A stretch of 41,021 nt of DNA from Collinsella bouchesdurhonensis (GTDB taxonomy: Bacteria; Actinomycetota; Coriobacteriia; Coriobacteriales; Coriobacteriaceae), in the NCBI RefSeq assembly GCF_900155365.1, contig NZ_LT699742.1, positions 229,975 to 270,995 of the forward strand. The letters are read 5' to 3'. The notes beneath the pieces were generated by a model. It saw nothing but the letters and a program-made list of their open reading frames with translations, was not told the DNA's origin and searched no databases. A program made the translations under genes and the position numbers. Numbering within the stretch: position 1 is the stretch's first letter; each line of letters starts with the position of its first letter. Positions 1-7,346 of the stretch are shown here, piece by piece.

Positions 1-1
1 A

Positions 2-736
2 CACGGCTGGGGCGTGTGTGCGCGGGAGCAAACGGAAGGTCGCGGTAGGCGCGGCCACGTATGGGCCTCGCCCGCCGGGAGCCTTTATCTTTCCTGCGTG
101 CTGCGCCCGGGCGTTCGCATGCAGGAGTTTACGGCGCTGCCGGCAGTGTGCGCGATGGGCGTGATTGATACGCTGCGTGAGCTTGGTCTGGCCGAGCGCG
201 TGGGCATCAAGTGGCCCAACGATATCGTGGCTCGCGTCGCGGCAGGGGAGGACGAGCCCTTTGATCGCAAGCTCGCGGGCATCTTGGTGGAGGCCAAGGC
301 GAGCGCCGACGGTCCCTTTGCCGTGGTGGGGTTGGGCGTTAACCTGCATCCGGTGACGGTCGAGGGCGATGGCTCTCAGGTGAGCCCGCAAGCACTGGAG
401 CCCATCTCGCTCGATGAACTGATGGGTGGGGACGGTTGCCCCGATGTGCAGGAACTCGCCGGCATGCTGCGCAATGCGATGATTGCTCGCGTAGATGCAT
501 GGGCTGCGAGGATGGCCACGATGCAGGCGGGCATGGGGCCCATGGCGCCGATTCTTTCTGAGTACTTCGACATGGTGCCTATGCTAGGCAAACAGGTTGC
601 TGTGATTGCGCCGACGGGTCGCGTGATGGACACGGGCACGTTTTCTGGTCTGGACATCTGGGGCCGTGCAGTGGTCATCACGCCTGCAGGCGAGCAGAAT
701 TATCCTTCGGAAGCCGTAAGCCTGCGACAAATTTAG
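2..736 (+). CDS. birA: Biotin--[acetyl-CoA-carboxylase] ligase (BirA), 5' end cut off by window
   Basis: Biotin protein ligase activates biotin with ATP and transfers it to the acceptor lysine of biotin carboxyl carrier proteins in the cytoplasm. The frame is open from base 2 without a stop, so the true start lies upstream and any N-terminal HTH domain is not visible. The biotinyl-AMP loop appears as QTEGRGRRGHVWASPAG at the left edge. It is followed by KWPNDI, with the catalytic lysine, and by LAGILVEA and VGLGVNL. The small C-terminal SH3-like domain (LGKQVAVIAPTGRV ... GRAVVITPAG) ends the protein. The gene converges on coaX with only 12 bp between stop codons. Two cofactor genes side by side is a common actinobacterial and clostridial arrangement. 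The family call is very secure. Confidence 0.95.
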   Translation, partial: HGWGVCAREQTEGRGRRGHVWASPAGSLYLSCVLRPGVRMQEFTALPAVCAMGVIDTLRELGLAERVGIKWPNDIVARVAAGEDEPFDRKLAGILVEAKASADGPFAVVGLGVNLHPVTVEGDGSQVSPQALEPISLDELMGGDGCPDVQELAGMLRNAMIARVDAWAARMATMQAGMGPMAPILSEYFDMVPMLGKQVAVIAPTGRVMDTGTFSGLDIWGRAVVITPAGEQNYPSEAVSLRQI

Positions 737-748
737 GGGCGTGTCGTA

Positions 749-1516
749 TTACTCCGTCATGCGGCGATAGATCTCGCGGATGCCGCGCAGAGTGAGCTGG
801 TTGTCGATGACGTCGAAGACGTCGGTCGATTGCGCCACCACGCTGCTGAGGCCGCCTGTGGCGATAACGCGGGCATCGGGCGCGCCGAGCTCGTTTTTAA
901 TGCGGGCCACGAGGCCTTCCGCCATGGCTGCGGCACCGATCACGGCTCCGCTCTGCACGCATTCGATCGTGTTTTTGCCGATAGCATAAGCGGGCGATTC
1001 GAGCGGAACGCTTGCCAGCTTGGAAGCGCGTGCGGTGAGGGCGTCCATGGAGATGCGGATGCCGGGGGCGATGGAGCCGCCGATATAATAGCCTTCGCTG
1101 TCGATAACATCGATATTGGTGGCGGTGCCAAAGTCGACCACGATGGCGGGCGCGCCGTAGAAGGCCTCGGCGGCAACGGCGTTAGCGATGCGGTCGGCGC
1201 CAACCTCGCTGGGGTTGGCTACGCGCAGCTTTGTTGCCTGGGCTGTCTGCGTGCCCACGACCACGGCGGTTGCCGTAAGGCGCGCTGCCACGGCGTGCCA
1301 CTCGCGCGAGAGTTCGGGCACTACGCCGGCAAAAGCGATGGCTTTGACCTGGCTAAGGTCCAGGTTGGAGATGCGAAAGTAGCCCTCAAGGCGCATGTGG
1401 ACCTCGTCGGCCGTGAAGGTGCGATCGGTGGGCATGCGCCAGGAGTGGACAAGGTCGTCTCCGTCAAACAGGCCGAGGGCGGTTTGCGTGTTTCCCATAT
1501 CCACAGCTAAAAGCAT
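749..1516 (-). CDS. coaX: Type III pantothenate kinase (CoaX)
   Basis: CoaX phosphorylates pantothenate, the first step of coenzyme A synthesis. It belongs to the ASKHA fold, has weak ATP affinity, and usually needs a monovalent cation. The 255-aa product shows DMGNTQTALGLF (first phosphate loop) at the N terminus, GADRIANAVAA (pantothenate-binding GxDR region) in the middle, DFGTATNID (second phosphate loop), GGSIAPGI, and a C-terminal ATGG. The start at 1516 (MLLAVDMGNT) is chosen because an AAGGG ribosome site lies about 7 nt upstream and family members begin right at this motif. An in-frame upstream ATG would add 16 residues unlike the family. It converges with birA. Confidence 0.95.
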   Translation of the reverse strand: MLLAVDMGNTQTALGLFDGDDLVHSWRMPTDRTFTADEVHMRLEGYFRISNLDLSQVKAIAFAGVVPELSREWHAVAARLTATAVVVGTQTAQATKLRVANPSEVGADRIANAVAAEAFYGAPAIVVDFGTATNIDVIDSEGYYIGGSIAPGIRISMDALTARASKLASVPLESPAYAIGKNTIECVQSGAVIGAAAMAEGLVARIKNELGAPDARVIATGGLSSVVAQSTDVFDVIDNQLTLRGIREIYRRMTE

Positions 1517-1674
1517 GAGTTTCCCTTCGTATGCCGCATGCGCGATGCAAATCTTTCGCGTCAATTGTATACTTCGAGCTTGCTGCCATGCGGCTGGATG
1601 GGGCGCTGAGTTTACGCCAATTGTGGATAAAGCGCCCTAAATTGTGGAGATGTGCGAGCAAGCAAAGTTTCTTC

Positions 1675-1703
1675 TTGCATCAAGCATAAGTGCATCGTAA
1701 TAT
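1675..1703 (+). promoter_or_regulatory. Promoter of initiator tRNA gene
   Basis: TTGCAT (1675-1680) and TAATAT (1698-1703) are separated by exactly 17 bp, a sigma-70-type arrangement. Transcription would start near 1710, about 25 nt before the mature tRNA. The rest of the coaX-tRNA gap shows nothing else. Confidence 0.55.
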
Positions 1704-1734
1704 ACTTTCTTGCGCACGAGGTGCGTCCAGACAT

Positions 1735-1811
1735 TGCGGGGTGGAGCAGTCTGGTAGCTCGCCGGGCTCATAACCCGGAGGTCGTAGGTTCAAATCCTGC
1801 CCCCGCGACCA
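1735..1811 (+). tRNA. Initiator tRNA-fMet (anticodon CAT)
   Basis: This is a 77-nt cloverleaf with anticodon CAT in the loop CTCATAA. Initiator features are visible: three consecutive G:C pairs at the base of the anticodon stem (GGG/CCC), an A11:T24 pair in the D stem (GAGC/GCTC), and no Watson-Crick pair at 1:72 (T opposite G). The T arm is GTAGGTTCAAATCCTGC, and the discriminator A and CCA are encoded. It is followed immediately by a terminator, so it is a single-tRNA transcription unit. It marks the left edge of the accessory region. Confidence 0.95.
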
Positions 1812-1821
1812 AGAATTTTGC

Positions 1822-1856
1822 AGCCCGGAAGCTTAACGGCTTCCGGGCTTTTTTGT
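1822..1856 (+). terminator. Rho-independent terminator after tRNA-fMet
   Basis: The perfect 11-bp stem AGCCCGGAAGC / GCTTCCGGGCT with a 6-nt loop is followed by TTTTTG. Confidence 0.9.
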
Positions 1857-1882
1857 TGCTGATTGGCCGGATTTTTTCATTT

Positions 1883-1910
1883 CCCCTCGAGGCACAGCGG
1901 CGTCGAGGGG
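1883..1910. repeat. Small inverted repeat
   Basis: CCCCTCGA (1883-1890) and TCGAGGGG (1903-1910) form an 8-bp stem with a 12-nt loop. There is no T-run on either side, so it is not an evident terminator. Nothing else is recognisable between the tRNA terminator and the first ATPase-associated palindrome. Confidence 0.4.
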
Positions 1911-1930
1911 CTAAGGCTACCGGCTCTGCT

Positions 1931-1971
1931 CTATTCCTCAAAACTGAATAATTTTCGTTTTTGAGGAATAG
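1931..1971. repeat. ATPase-associated palindrome, copy 1
   Basis: Arms CTATTCCTCAAAA (1931-1943) and TTTTGAGGAATAG (1959-1971) are perfect inverted repeats of 13 bp around a 15-nt AT-rich centre (CTGAATAATTTTCGT). Copies 2 and 3 at 2015 and 3289 have the same arms, the same 15-nt spacing and related centres. Confidence 0.9.
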
Positions 1972-2014
1972 ACTCGAGGCGAGACATCTTTCAACAGGGT
2001 ATATTGGCAGCAAG

Positions 2015-2057
2015 GTTATTCCTCAAAACTGAAAAATTATTAATTTTGAGGAATAAC
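2015..2057. repeat. ATPase-associated palindrome, copy 2 (just upstream of the ATPase RBS)
   Basis: Arms GTTATTCCTCAAAA (2015-2028) and TTTTGAGGAATAAC (2044-2057) are 14-bp perfect inverted repeats around a 15-nt centre CTGAAAAATTATTAA. It ends 13 nt before the AGGAGG of the ATPase gene, a position expected for an operator or a folded 5' leader. Confidence 0.9.
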
Positions 2058-2082
2058 GGTAGGTGCCCAAAGGAGGATGCCG

Positions 2083-3279
2083 ATGAAACTCATCAATAGA
2101 GCGTCGTATATGGATACCCTGACGAGTCTTATCGGCGTGCCGGATATCAAGGTCATTACGGGCATTCGCCGGAGTGGAAAATCGAAACTGCTCGAGTCTC
2201 TTCGCGATTTCATAGAGGCGACTCTACCTGACTCGAACGTGATTCAGATCAATTACAACCTCGATGAGTTCGAGGGACTGCTTGAGTATCATGAGCTGCT
2301 CGCTTATGTAAAAGAGCGCCGGAGGGAAGGCGCGCAGAACTTTCTGCTTATCGATGAAGTGCAGATGTGCGAGGGTTTCGAACGAGCAATCAATAGTCTC
2401 CATGCCTCTGAGCAATACGACATATTTATTACTGGATCGAACGCGTTCTTGCTGTCGAGCGACCTGTCGACGCTCTTTACGGGGCGGACATTCGAAATTG
2501 AGGTCTTCCCGTTCTCGTTTGAGGAATACCGCCTTTATAACGATGGAGGCGAGGCTGATCGCGACTTCGATGAGTATGCCCATATTGGTGGGATGTCCGG
2601 TTCCTATCCCTACCACAAGCAAGAGCAGCGCTACCAGTATCTTTCTACAGTTTTCAAGACGCTGATCGTGAGGGATATTGTACAGCGGCACAGCGTGAGG
2701 AACGAATCGGCGCTGCTGCGTATTGCCGATTACATGATGGATAACGTTTCCAACATCACGTCGGCTCGCAACATTACGGATGCCTTAAATGCGGATGGGC
2801 TAAAGATCACGAACAAGACGGTTGGCACGTATATGGGGTATCTGTGCGATGCATTCGCCTTCTATAAGGTGCGCCGGTACGACATTCGTGGCAAAAAATA
2901 TCTCAAGAGCGGTGAGAAGTATTATTTGGCAGACCATGCGTTTAAGTATGCGCTGCTCGGCACGCGCGATATGGACTGGGGACGCGTGTACGAGAACATG
3001 GTAGCTATCGAACTGTTGCGTCGCGGATACGAGGTATACGTTGGCGTTCTCTATAAGAAGGAAATTGATTTTATAGCGATCAAACGAAGCGAAAAGCTCT
3101 ATATCCAAGTTAGCGACGATATCAGCTCGGAAAAGACGTTTGAGAGGGAAATCTCGCCACTTCTTAAGATAGGCGACGCGTATCCCAAGATGATTCTGGC
3201 TCGCACGCATCACGAGACAACGGACCGTGACGGGGTGCAGATTGTGGACCTGGCGAGGTGGTTGTGCGGCGAGGCATAG
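2083..3279 (+). CDS. AAA-family ATPase with DUF4143 C-terminal domain
   Basis: The 398-aa protein belongs to the AAA_14 plus DUF4143 family, which is abundant in gut bacteria and archaea and has no established cellular role. Walker A is GIRRSGKS at about residues 27-34, Walker B is FLLIDEVQ near 88-95, and a sensor-like FITGSNA follows, then the family-typical FPFSFEEY. The C-terminal third carries the nuclease-fold-like DUF4143 region (VYENMVAIELLRRGYEVYVG, EIDFIA, KLYIQVS). The position where PD-(D/E)XK enzymes have E-x-K reads IQV, suggesting no nuclease activity. The ATG at 2083 is preferred because AGGAGG (2071-2076) lies 6 nt before it, whereas the in-frame ATG at 2077 abuts that motif. 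The gene is visibly more A/T-rich than its neighbours and is bracketed by three matching palindromes, which suggests acquisition as a unit. Confidence 0.88.
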   Translation: MKLINRASYMDTLTSLIGVPDIKVITGIRRSGKSKLLESLRDFIEATLPDSNVIQINYNLDEFEGLLEYHELLAYVKERRREGAQNFLLIDEVQMCEGFERAINSLHASEQYDIFITGSNAFLLSSDLSTLFTGRTFEIEVFPFSFEEYRLYNDGGEADRDFDEYAHIGGMSGSYPYHKQEQRYQYLSTVFKTLIVRDIVQRHSVRNESALLRIADYMMDNVSNITSARNITDALNADGLKITNKTVGTYMGYLCDAFAFYKVRRYDIRGKKYLKSGEKYYLADHAFKYALLGTRDMDWGRVYENMVAIELLRRGYEVYVGVLYKKEIDFIAIKRSEKLYIQVSDDISSEKTFEREISPLLKIGDAYPKMILARTHHETTDRDGVQIVDLARWLCGEA

Positions 3280-3288
3280 CAAAAAAGC

Positions 3289-3329
3289 CTATTCCTCAAA
3301 ATTGAAAATAATTCGTTTTTGAGGAATAG
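3289..3329. repeat. ATPase-associated palindrome, copy 3 (downstream of the ATPase)
   Basis: Arms CTATTCCTCAAAA (3289-3301) and TTTTGAGGAATAG (3317-3329) are identical to copy 1, again with a 15-nt centre (TTGAAAATAATTCGT). It begins 9 nt after the ATPase stop codon. Flanking AAGCC and AAGGCTTT could extend pairing outward, so a terminator role is possible but not clear. Confidence 0.9.
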
Positions 3330-3435
3330 AAAGGCTTTGAGCCTCTTGGAAAACCGTTGGGCTGCCTTTCCAGTGCAGATTTGTGTCCGCGCCGTGAGAA
3401 ATAATAGTTCGTGTCCTAACGATGGGGGGTGGACT

Positions 3436-4542
3436 ATGACTAACGAAGCGAATCCGGCAAGCCTGCAGGCATGGAGCGTTGCAAATACCTTATCCGAGAA
3501 AGTGCTCGCTCAAGACAAGAATGGGGTTTGGTCTCCTGCGTGCGTCGCGAGCCTGCTGACGATTGTGCGAAAGGGTGCCTCGGGCGCCACGCGTAGGGAG
3601 CTCGACATGCTCCTGGGCGGTGGCGACATGTTTGGCGAGCGAGATCCCTTTGGCATCGAGCGGGAGCGGAACTGGGGTTATGACGGTTATGATGCGAGCT
3701 CAGCAACGGCAGCTTGGCTCTCTAAGTCCGCGAACCCATCAGAGGCGTTTCTGCACGAGTGCGACAGATGCGGCGTGCATGTCTCAATCGATGACTTGGC
3801 CGATCCGTGCGTTGGCCAACGGGTGACCGATTGGATAGCCGAACAAACTCACGGCCTGTTGTCGCCAGGCATCGAGCTATCGCCAGTGGCTCTTGCCTGT
3901 CTTGTGAGCGCGCTTTACATGAAGGATGCATGGGCGGATCCGTTTGACGGCGAATCGACCAAAGTCGAGAACTTCCATGCAAAGGACGGCGATATTCAAA
4001 CAGCGTTTATGCACGGCAAGCGCGATTGTGCGGTAATTGTCGAGAACGGCAGCGTTGCCTTCTCGTTGCCCCTCAGCTCCGATGCCGGCATGTGTTTTGT
4101 TCTTCCGAGCGGCGAGGATGGTCATGTTGATGACGCGCTTGGGCTATTCGAGCGTCTGTCCCAAGGCGAGGGAGAATGGGGGCCCGTCGACCTGGGGATT
4201 CCTCGCTTTGAATGTGAGTCGACGCTCTCGGATGTCTGCTCGCTGCTAAAGGCCGCTGGCATCTCTGCGGCAACTGCGATGGAGCTTGCACCCATGGTGG
4301 GAGTAGAGGGAACTCCAACGCAGATTGTCCATGGCGCGAAGTTTGCCGTCGATGAGAACGGCGTAGAGGCCGGCGCATACACGGCGATGGTCGCTGTCGC
4401 GGGCCTTCCGCCGGAGAATCCGCCAGAGCCGCGCAAGATAACGCTTGACAGGCCTTTTTATGCAGCGCTCATGTCTCGCGCCGGCGTACCGCTCTTTGTG
4501 GCAAACGCCGCGCTACCGTCGGTGGACGTGCAAGAAAGGTGA
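3436..4542 (+). CDS. Serpin family serine protease inhibitor
   Basis: Serpins inhibit serine or cysteine proteases by a suicide mechanism in which the cleaved reactive-centre loop inserts into a beta-sheet. The 368-aa product has full serpin length. It opens with NTLSEKVLAQDKNGVWSPA and later shows the hinge VDENGVEAGAYTAMVA, the small-residue stretch that lets the loop insert. The C-terminal serpin signature follows (LDRPFYAALMSRAGVPLFVA). The region after the hinge (GLPPENPPEPRK) should hold the scissile bond, but P1 cannot be fixed by eye. No signal peptide is evident, so it appears cytoplasmic. The start at 3436 has a G-rich site just upstream, and the extra 39 upstream codons look non-coding. 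It is probably co-transcribed with the next gene (26 bp gap). Confidence 0.88.
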   Translation: MTNEANPASLQAWSVANTLSEKVLAQDKNGVWSPACVASLLTIVRKGASGATRRELDMLLGGGDMFGERDPFGIERERNWGYDGYDASSATAAWLSKSANPSEAFLHECDRCGVHVSIDDLADPCVGQRVTDWIAEQTHGLLSPGIELSPVALACLVSALYMKDAWADPFDGESTKVENFHAKDGDIQTAFMHGKRDCAVIVENGSVAFSLPLSSDAGMCFVLPSGEDGHVDDALGLFERLSQGEGEWGPVDLGIPRFECESTLSDVCSLLKAAGISAATAMELAPMVGVEGTPTQIVHGAKFAVDENGVEAGAYTAMVAVAGLPPENPPEPRKITLDRPFYAALMSRAGVPLFVANAALPSVDVQER

Positions 4543-4568
4543 GGTTGAGATTTGCGAAGGGGGCTGCT

Positions 4569-5447
4569 ATGCCAAGGGTTGCCAACGTACTCTTTCCAGC
4601 TGACTATTTTGAAAAGATAGTTCCAGATGGGTCGATGCGCATCGAATATGAGTCTGCGTGTGCTGAGGGGCGTCTTGACGTGGGGCTTTTCGATCTGGAA
4701 CTGTTCGAGGAACGTGGAGAGCTTGCGCTCGATCGCCCTTTTCTTGATGAAGCGTTGCCGTTGGTGTATCGAGGTTGGATGATGAAGCAAGACCGATACA
4801 GGGCTTTCTTTACCGCTTTGAGGGAGAAGGGGCTCTGCCCTCTGACGTCGCCGAACGCATACGAGGAGTTCCACATGTTCCCGCTTGCTTACATGCGGAA
4901 TGATGCCTTGAAGGTCCATGCTCCACGGCTCGTTGCCTTTTTAGGCCATCGGGCTGATGCGGTGGTAATCAACCGCATGTTCACGGAGTTTATGGTCAAG
5001 GACTATGTAAAGTCGGTCAAAGGGACGAGGTTTCCCGTTAGCTTTCACACTCCCGTGAGCCAAGAGCGCATGGACGGGATTGTTAAAGAGTTCGTCAGGC
5101 TCCGCGGGGACCTTTTCACGGTCGGTATTGTCTGCAAAGAGTGCGTTGATCTGGCCCGCTACGGTGGTGCAACGAATGAATGGAGAGCTTTCTATCTCGA
5201 CGGGAATCTCCTCAACGTATGCAGGAATTCAAATCAGCCGACCAATGTTGCGAAGCCGCCCGAGGAGCTTGTACTGGCGTGCTCAAATCTTGGGAGCCCC
5301 TACTACACCGTGGACTTTGCGGAGCGAGCGAATGGAACCTGGATTGTGGTGGAGACCGGCGACGGGCAGGTGTCGGGCCTCGCTGCGGCGCAGGATCCGG
5401 CTATCTACTATCAAGTGCTTGCGGATGCCCTCGAAAGGCGGGATTGA
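4569..5447 (+). CDS. R2K-type ATP-grasp domain protein (DUF4343-like), copy 1
   Basis: This 292-aa protein resembles the R2K clade of ATP-grasp enzymes (formerly DUF4343), which join carboxylates or related groups in ATP-dependent ligations. Substrates are mostly unknown. Likely ATP-grasp landmarks are VYRG near residue 67, basic VKDYVKSVKG near 141-151, GATNEWRAFYLDG near 200-212, and a C-terminal VDFAERANGTWIVVETGDGQ (to about 268) with acidic and polar residues suited to metal-ATP binding. The same landmarks recur in order in the protein at 7347-8681, so the two are paralogues. The ATG at 4569 follows GAAGGGGG; a GTG at 4539 overlapping the serpin stop is the alternative. The protein lacks the C-terminal extension of its paralogue. 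Fold assignment is fairly sure, reaction unknown. Confidence 0.75.
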   Translation: MPRVANVLFPADYFEKIVPDGSMRIEYESACAEGRLDVGLFDLELFEERGELALDRPFLDEALPLVYRGWMMKQDRYRAFFTALREKGLCPLTSPNAYEEFHMFPLAYMRNDALKVHAPRLVAFLGHRADAVVINRMFTEFMVKDYVKSVKGTRFPVSFHTPVSQERMDGIVKEFVRLRGDLFTVGIVCKECVDLARYGGATNEWRAFYLDGNLLNVCRNSNQPTNVAKPPEELVLACSNLGSPYYTVDFAERANGTWIVVETGDGQVSGLAAAQDPAIYYQVLADALERRD

Positions 5448-5467
5448 CATGAGCGGGTTTTGCCTAA

Positions 5468-5667
5468 GATTCCTCGGGCTCTTTTGTCAACAACTGGTCT
5501 TTTCCACGCTGCAAAGCGCTTGACGAGATGGACGAAGCGTGCGGCGATATTCTTAAGTCTCTTGAGGGTGGGCGTATTGGGGGCATTCTCGTAGTGCGGG
5601 ATTCCCCCCCAATGGTGAGCATGGCGAGTGGTTCCATCGTATAGTTGTGACCTTAGGCTCGTCGTAC
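5468..5667 (+). pseudogene. Possible gene remnant broken at a 7-C run
   Basis: The gap between the two convergent genes has a coding-like trace. From about 5483 one frame reads FVNNWSFPRCKALDEMDEAC and then GGRIGGILVVRDSPP, up to a run of seven C at 5604-5610, and stops at 5642. One extra C would join it to NGEHGEWFHRIVVTLGSSYL, which runs into the 3' end of the opposite gene. No clear start codon or ribosome site exists. It may be a decayed small gene, a sequencing error in the C-run, or chance. I do not recognise the family. Confidence 0.25.
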
Positions 5668-6465
5668 CTAGTCAGATATTCCCAGCACATCAAGAAAGGC
5701 GCGGTCATAGGCGTCCCATTCGGGCTTATCAAAAGACGGAACGTTGGGAATCGCCGCTTCAACCTCCTGATACGTGTGTTCGATCCAAACGTCGAGTTCG
5801 GGGACGTGCGGCATAAGATCGCTTTCGGGGATGTTGATTTTCCTTTGGACGAGCTCATCAAAAAGAGGTTTCACGGCGGGTTCGAGCTCGGCGTTGACGA
5901 GTTCCGCAAAGGGTACGGGAGGTGCCGTGCGCTTCTCGGCAACCCACTGCGCGGCCAACAGGGAGCGCATGACGTAGAAATACTTCTTCAAGCGCACGCG
6001 CTCTGCCGAGAGATGGTCCACTCGGTTCTTGCGGGCCATGTTGAGGTAGTGGTAGATGGTGGGCCGCGGTGCGAACGACGGGCCGGAGAGCTCCTTGGGC
6101 GCAGAGAACGCATCGAGTTCGCGGTAGACGATAGGGGAGTTGAGCCATTCGAAGATGGTGGGGTTTGATGCGCGCATAAGACGCAACGCCTTGCTTAGGT
6201 CCCAGCCGTTGATGTCGAGCGCCTCGTTGAGCTTCCATTCGATAACATCGCGCGCCTGTTCAAGCCGGAGGTACCACTCGGGCTCGTGCACATAGATGAA
6301 TCGGACGTCGTAGTCGCTATCTTCGGAGGCGAATCCCCAAGCACGGCTCCCCGATTCGCATGCGTAGAGTACGCGAACGTCCTTGCTCGCTTCGATATTT
6401 TTGAGTTCGGCCGCGATGCGCTCGTTCATGTGCGTGGATATCGGCTTGGCTGCGTCTTCGTTCAT
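5668..6465 (-). CDS. RlaP-type nucleotidyltransferase (YcgL / COG3541 family)
   Basis: This 265-aa member of the polymerase-beta nucleotidyltransferase superfamily matches the RlaP family, named for association with RNA ligases and predicted to act in RNA repair. The catalytic motif is GSRAWGFASEDSDYDVRFIY: the GS of the nucleotide loop sits at residues 39-40, and D51 and D53 are the metal-binding aspartates. Further conserved blocks are NPTIFEWLNSPIVY and RLKKYFYVMRSLLAAQWV. The start at 6465 has GGAGGT 7 nt upstream, and the in-frame upstream extension is not family-like. It is divergent from the GNAT gene, with a 219-bp intergenic region between them that must hold both promoters. Sitting between two R2K ATP-grasp genes supports a shared nucleic-acid or nucleotide-modification theme, but this is an inference. 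Confidence 0.82.
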   Translation of the reverse strand: MNEDAAKPISTHMNERIAAELKNIEASKDVRVLYACESGSRAWGFASEDSDYDVRFIYVHEPEWYLRLEQARDVIEWKLNEALDINGWDLSKALRLMRASNPTIFEWLNSPIVYRELDAFSAPKELSGPSFAPRPTIYHYLNMARKNRVDHLSAERVRLKKYFYVMRSLLAAQWVAEKRTAPPVPFAELVNAELEPAVKPLFDELVQRKINIPESDLMPHVPELDVWIEHTYQEVEAAIPNVPSFDKPEWDAYDRAFLDVLGISD

Positions 6466-6684
6466 GGCGTTCACCTCCGGGTGGCTTGGGAAAACCCTTA
6501 AGTTGAGTATAGGCGTCAGCACTCCTTTGGAGGACCTTGAAACGGGCTTGCCATGTGGCGGGAGTGTGTCCGCACGCGAGGGTAATATCCAAAACATAAA
6601 GGTTGAAAGCGGGTTTTTGAGAGTGGGCTTTATCGGTTCGACTCGAGTTTCAAAAGGCCGCGCGTGTGACAGGGGCGCAGGGAA

Positions 6685-7335
6685 ATGATGCAGGACTTAA
6701 GGGCTTCATTATTTTTTGATGCCGATGGTGTTTTGGCGCGTACTGAGAGGCTCGTGCTTAGGCGTCCGATAGGCGAGGACGTTATGAAGTACATCGATGC
6801 GTTCGGTGGTCCATGCCCATTGCTTGCGCGCGAGTATCGACGCAATGAAGAGCTCCGGGCGGATTATTGGAAAGGCGTGCAGGGGGAGGATTCCCTGTAC
6901 TGCACTATATGCGCTAAAGAAACCGGCGAGTTTCTAGGTTATTGCGCCATAGAGCGATTGAAAAGGCAATGCCCCGAGATCGCAATCAATTTGCTTGAGC
7001 ACTTCCAGTCAAGGGGCTTAGGGCCGGAGGCAGTGTTGGCATTCATGGGGGCCTTTTGGAGAGTGGCGGGCGTGACGCCGTTTATCGCAAAAATCGACCC
7101 GCAGAATATCGGCAGCCAAAAGATGTTCAGGCGCCTTGGATTTGTGCCTTGGGGAATCGATACGCATTTTATTAATGACCCCGCTATTCTTGAGGGATTC
7201 GAAGAGGAGCGTCTTGAGGAGCTTGGGGGAATTCCCGAGGAGTTATGCAGCTTGGCGGAGGAGTTTGGCGTAGAGCCAAGAAAGTTGCTGAGCCATGTTT
7301 TGGTATTTAGGCATCCCGCGCACATGCCAAGATAG
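6685..7335 (+). CDS. GNAT family N-acetyltransferase (RimJ/RimL-like)
   Basis: GNAT enzymes move an acetyl group from acetyl-CoA to an amine. The 216-aa product has an N-terminal RTERLVLRRPIGEDV strand-helix and a beta-4 region reading GEFLGYCAIERL. The acetyl-CoA pyrophosphate loop region is HFQSRGLGPEAVLAFMGAFW, with R/Q-x-x-G-x-G/A degenerate. It closes with FIAKIDPQNIGSQKMFRRLG, the classic N-x-x-S-x-x-x-x-x-x-x-G of RimJ-type enzymes. About 55 residues after the domain are rich in Glu and Leu and unassigned. Start ATG 6685 or 6688; an AGGGG lies about 10 nt upstream. It is probably co-transcribed with the R2K gene 11 bp downstream. The substrate (antibiotic, peptide or RNA-linked amine) is unknown. 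Confidence 0.85.
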   Translation: MMQDLRASLFFDADGVLARTERLVLRRPIGEDVMKYIDAFGGPCPLLAREYRRNEELRADYWKGVQGEDSLYCTICAKETGEFLGYCAIERLKRQCPEIAINLLEHFQSRGLGPEAVLAFMGAFWRVAGVTPFIAKIDPQNIGSQKMFRRLGFVPWGIDTHFINDPAILEGFEEERLEELGGIPEELCSLAEEFGVEPRKLLSHVLVFRHPAHMPR

Positions 7336-7346
7336 GGGCGAAAAGC

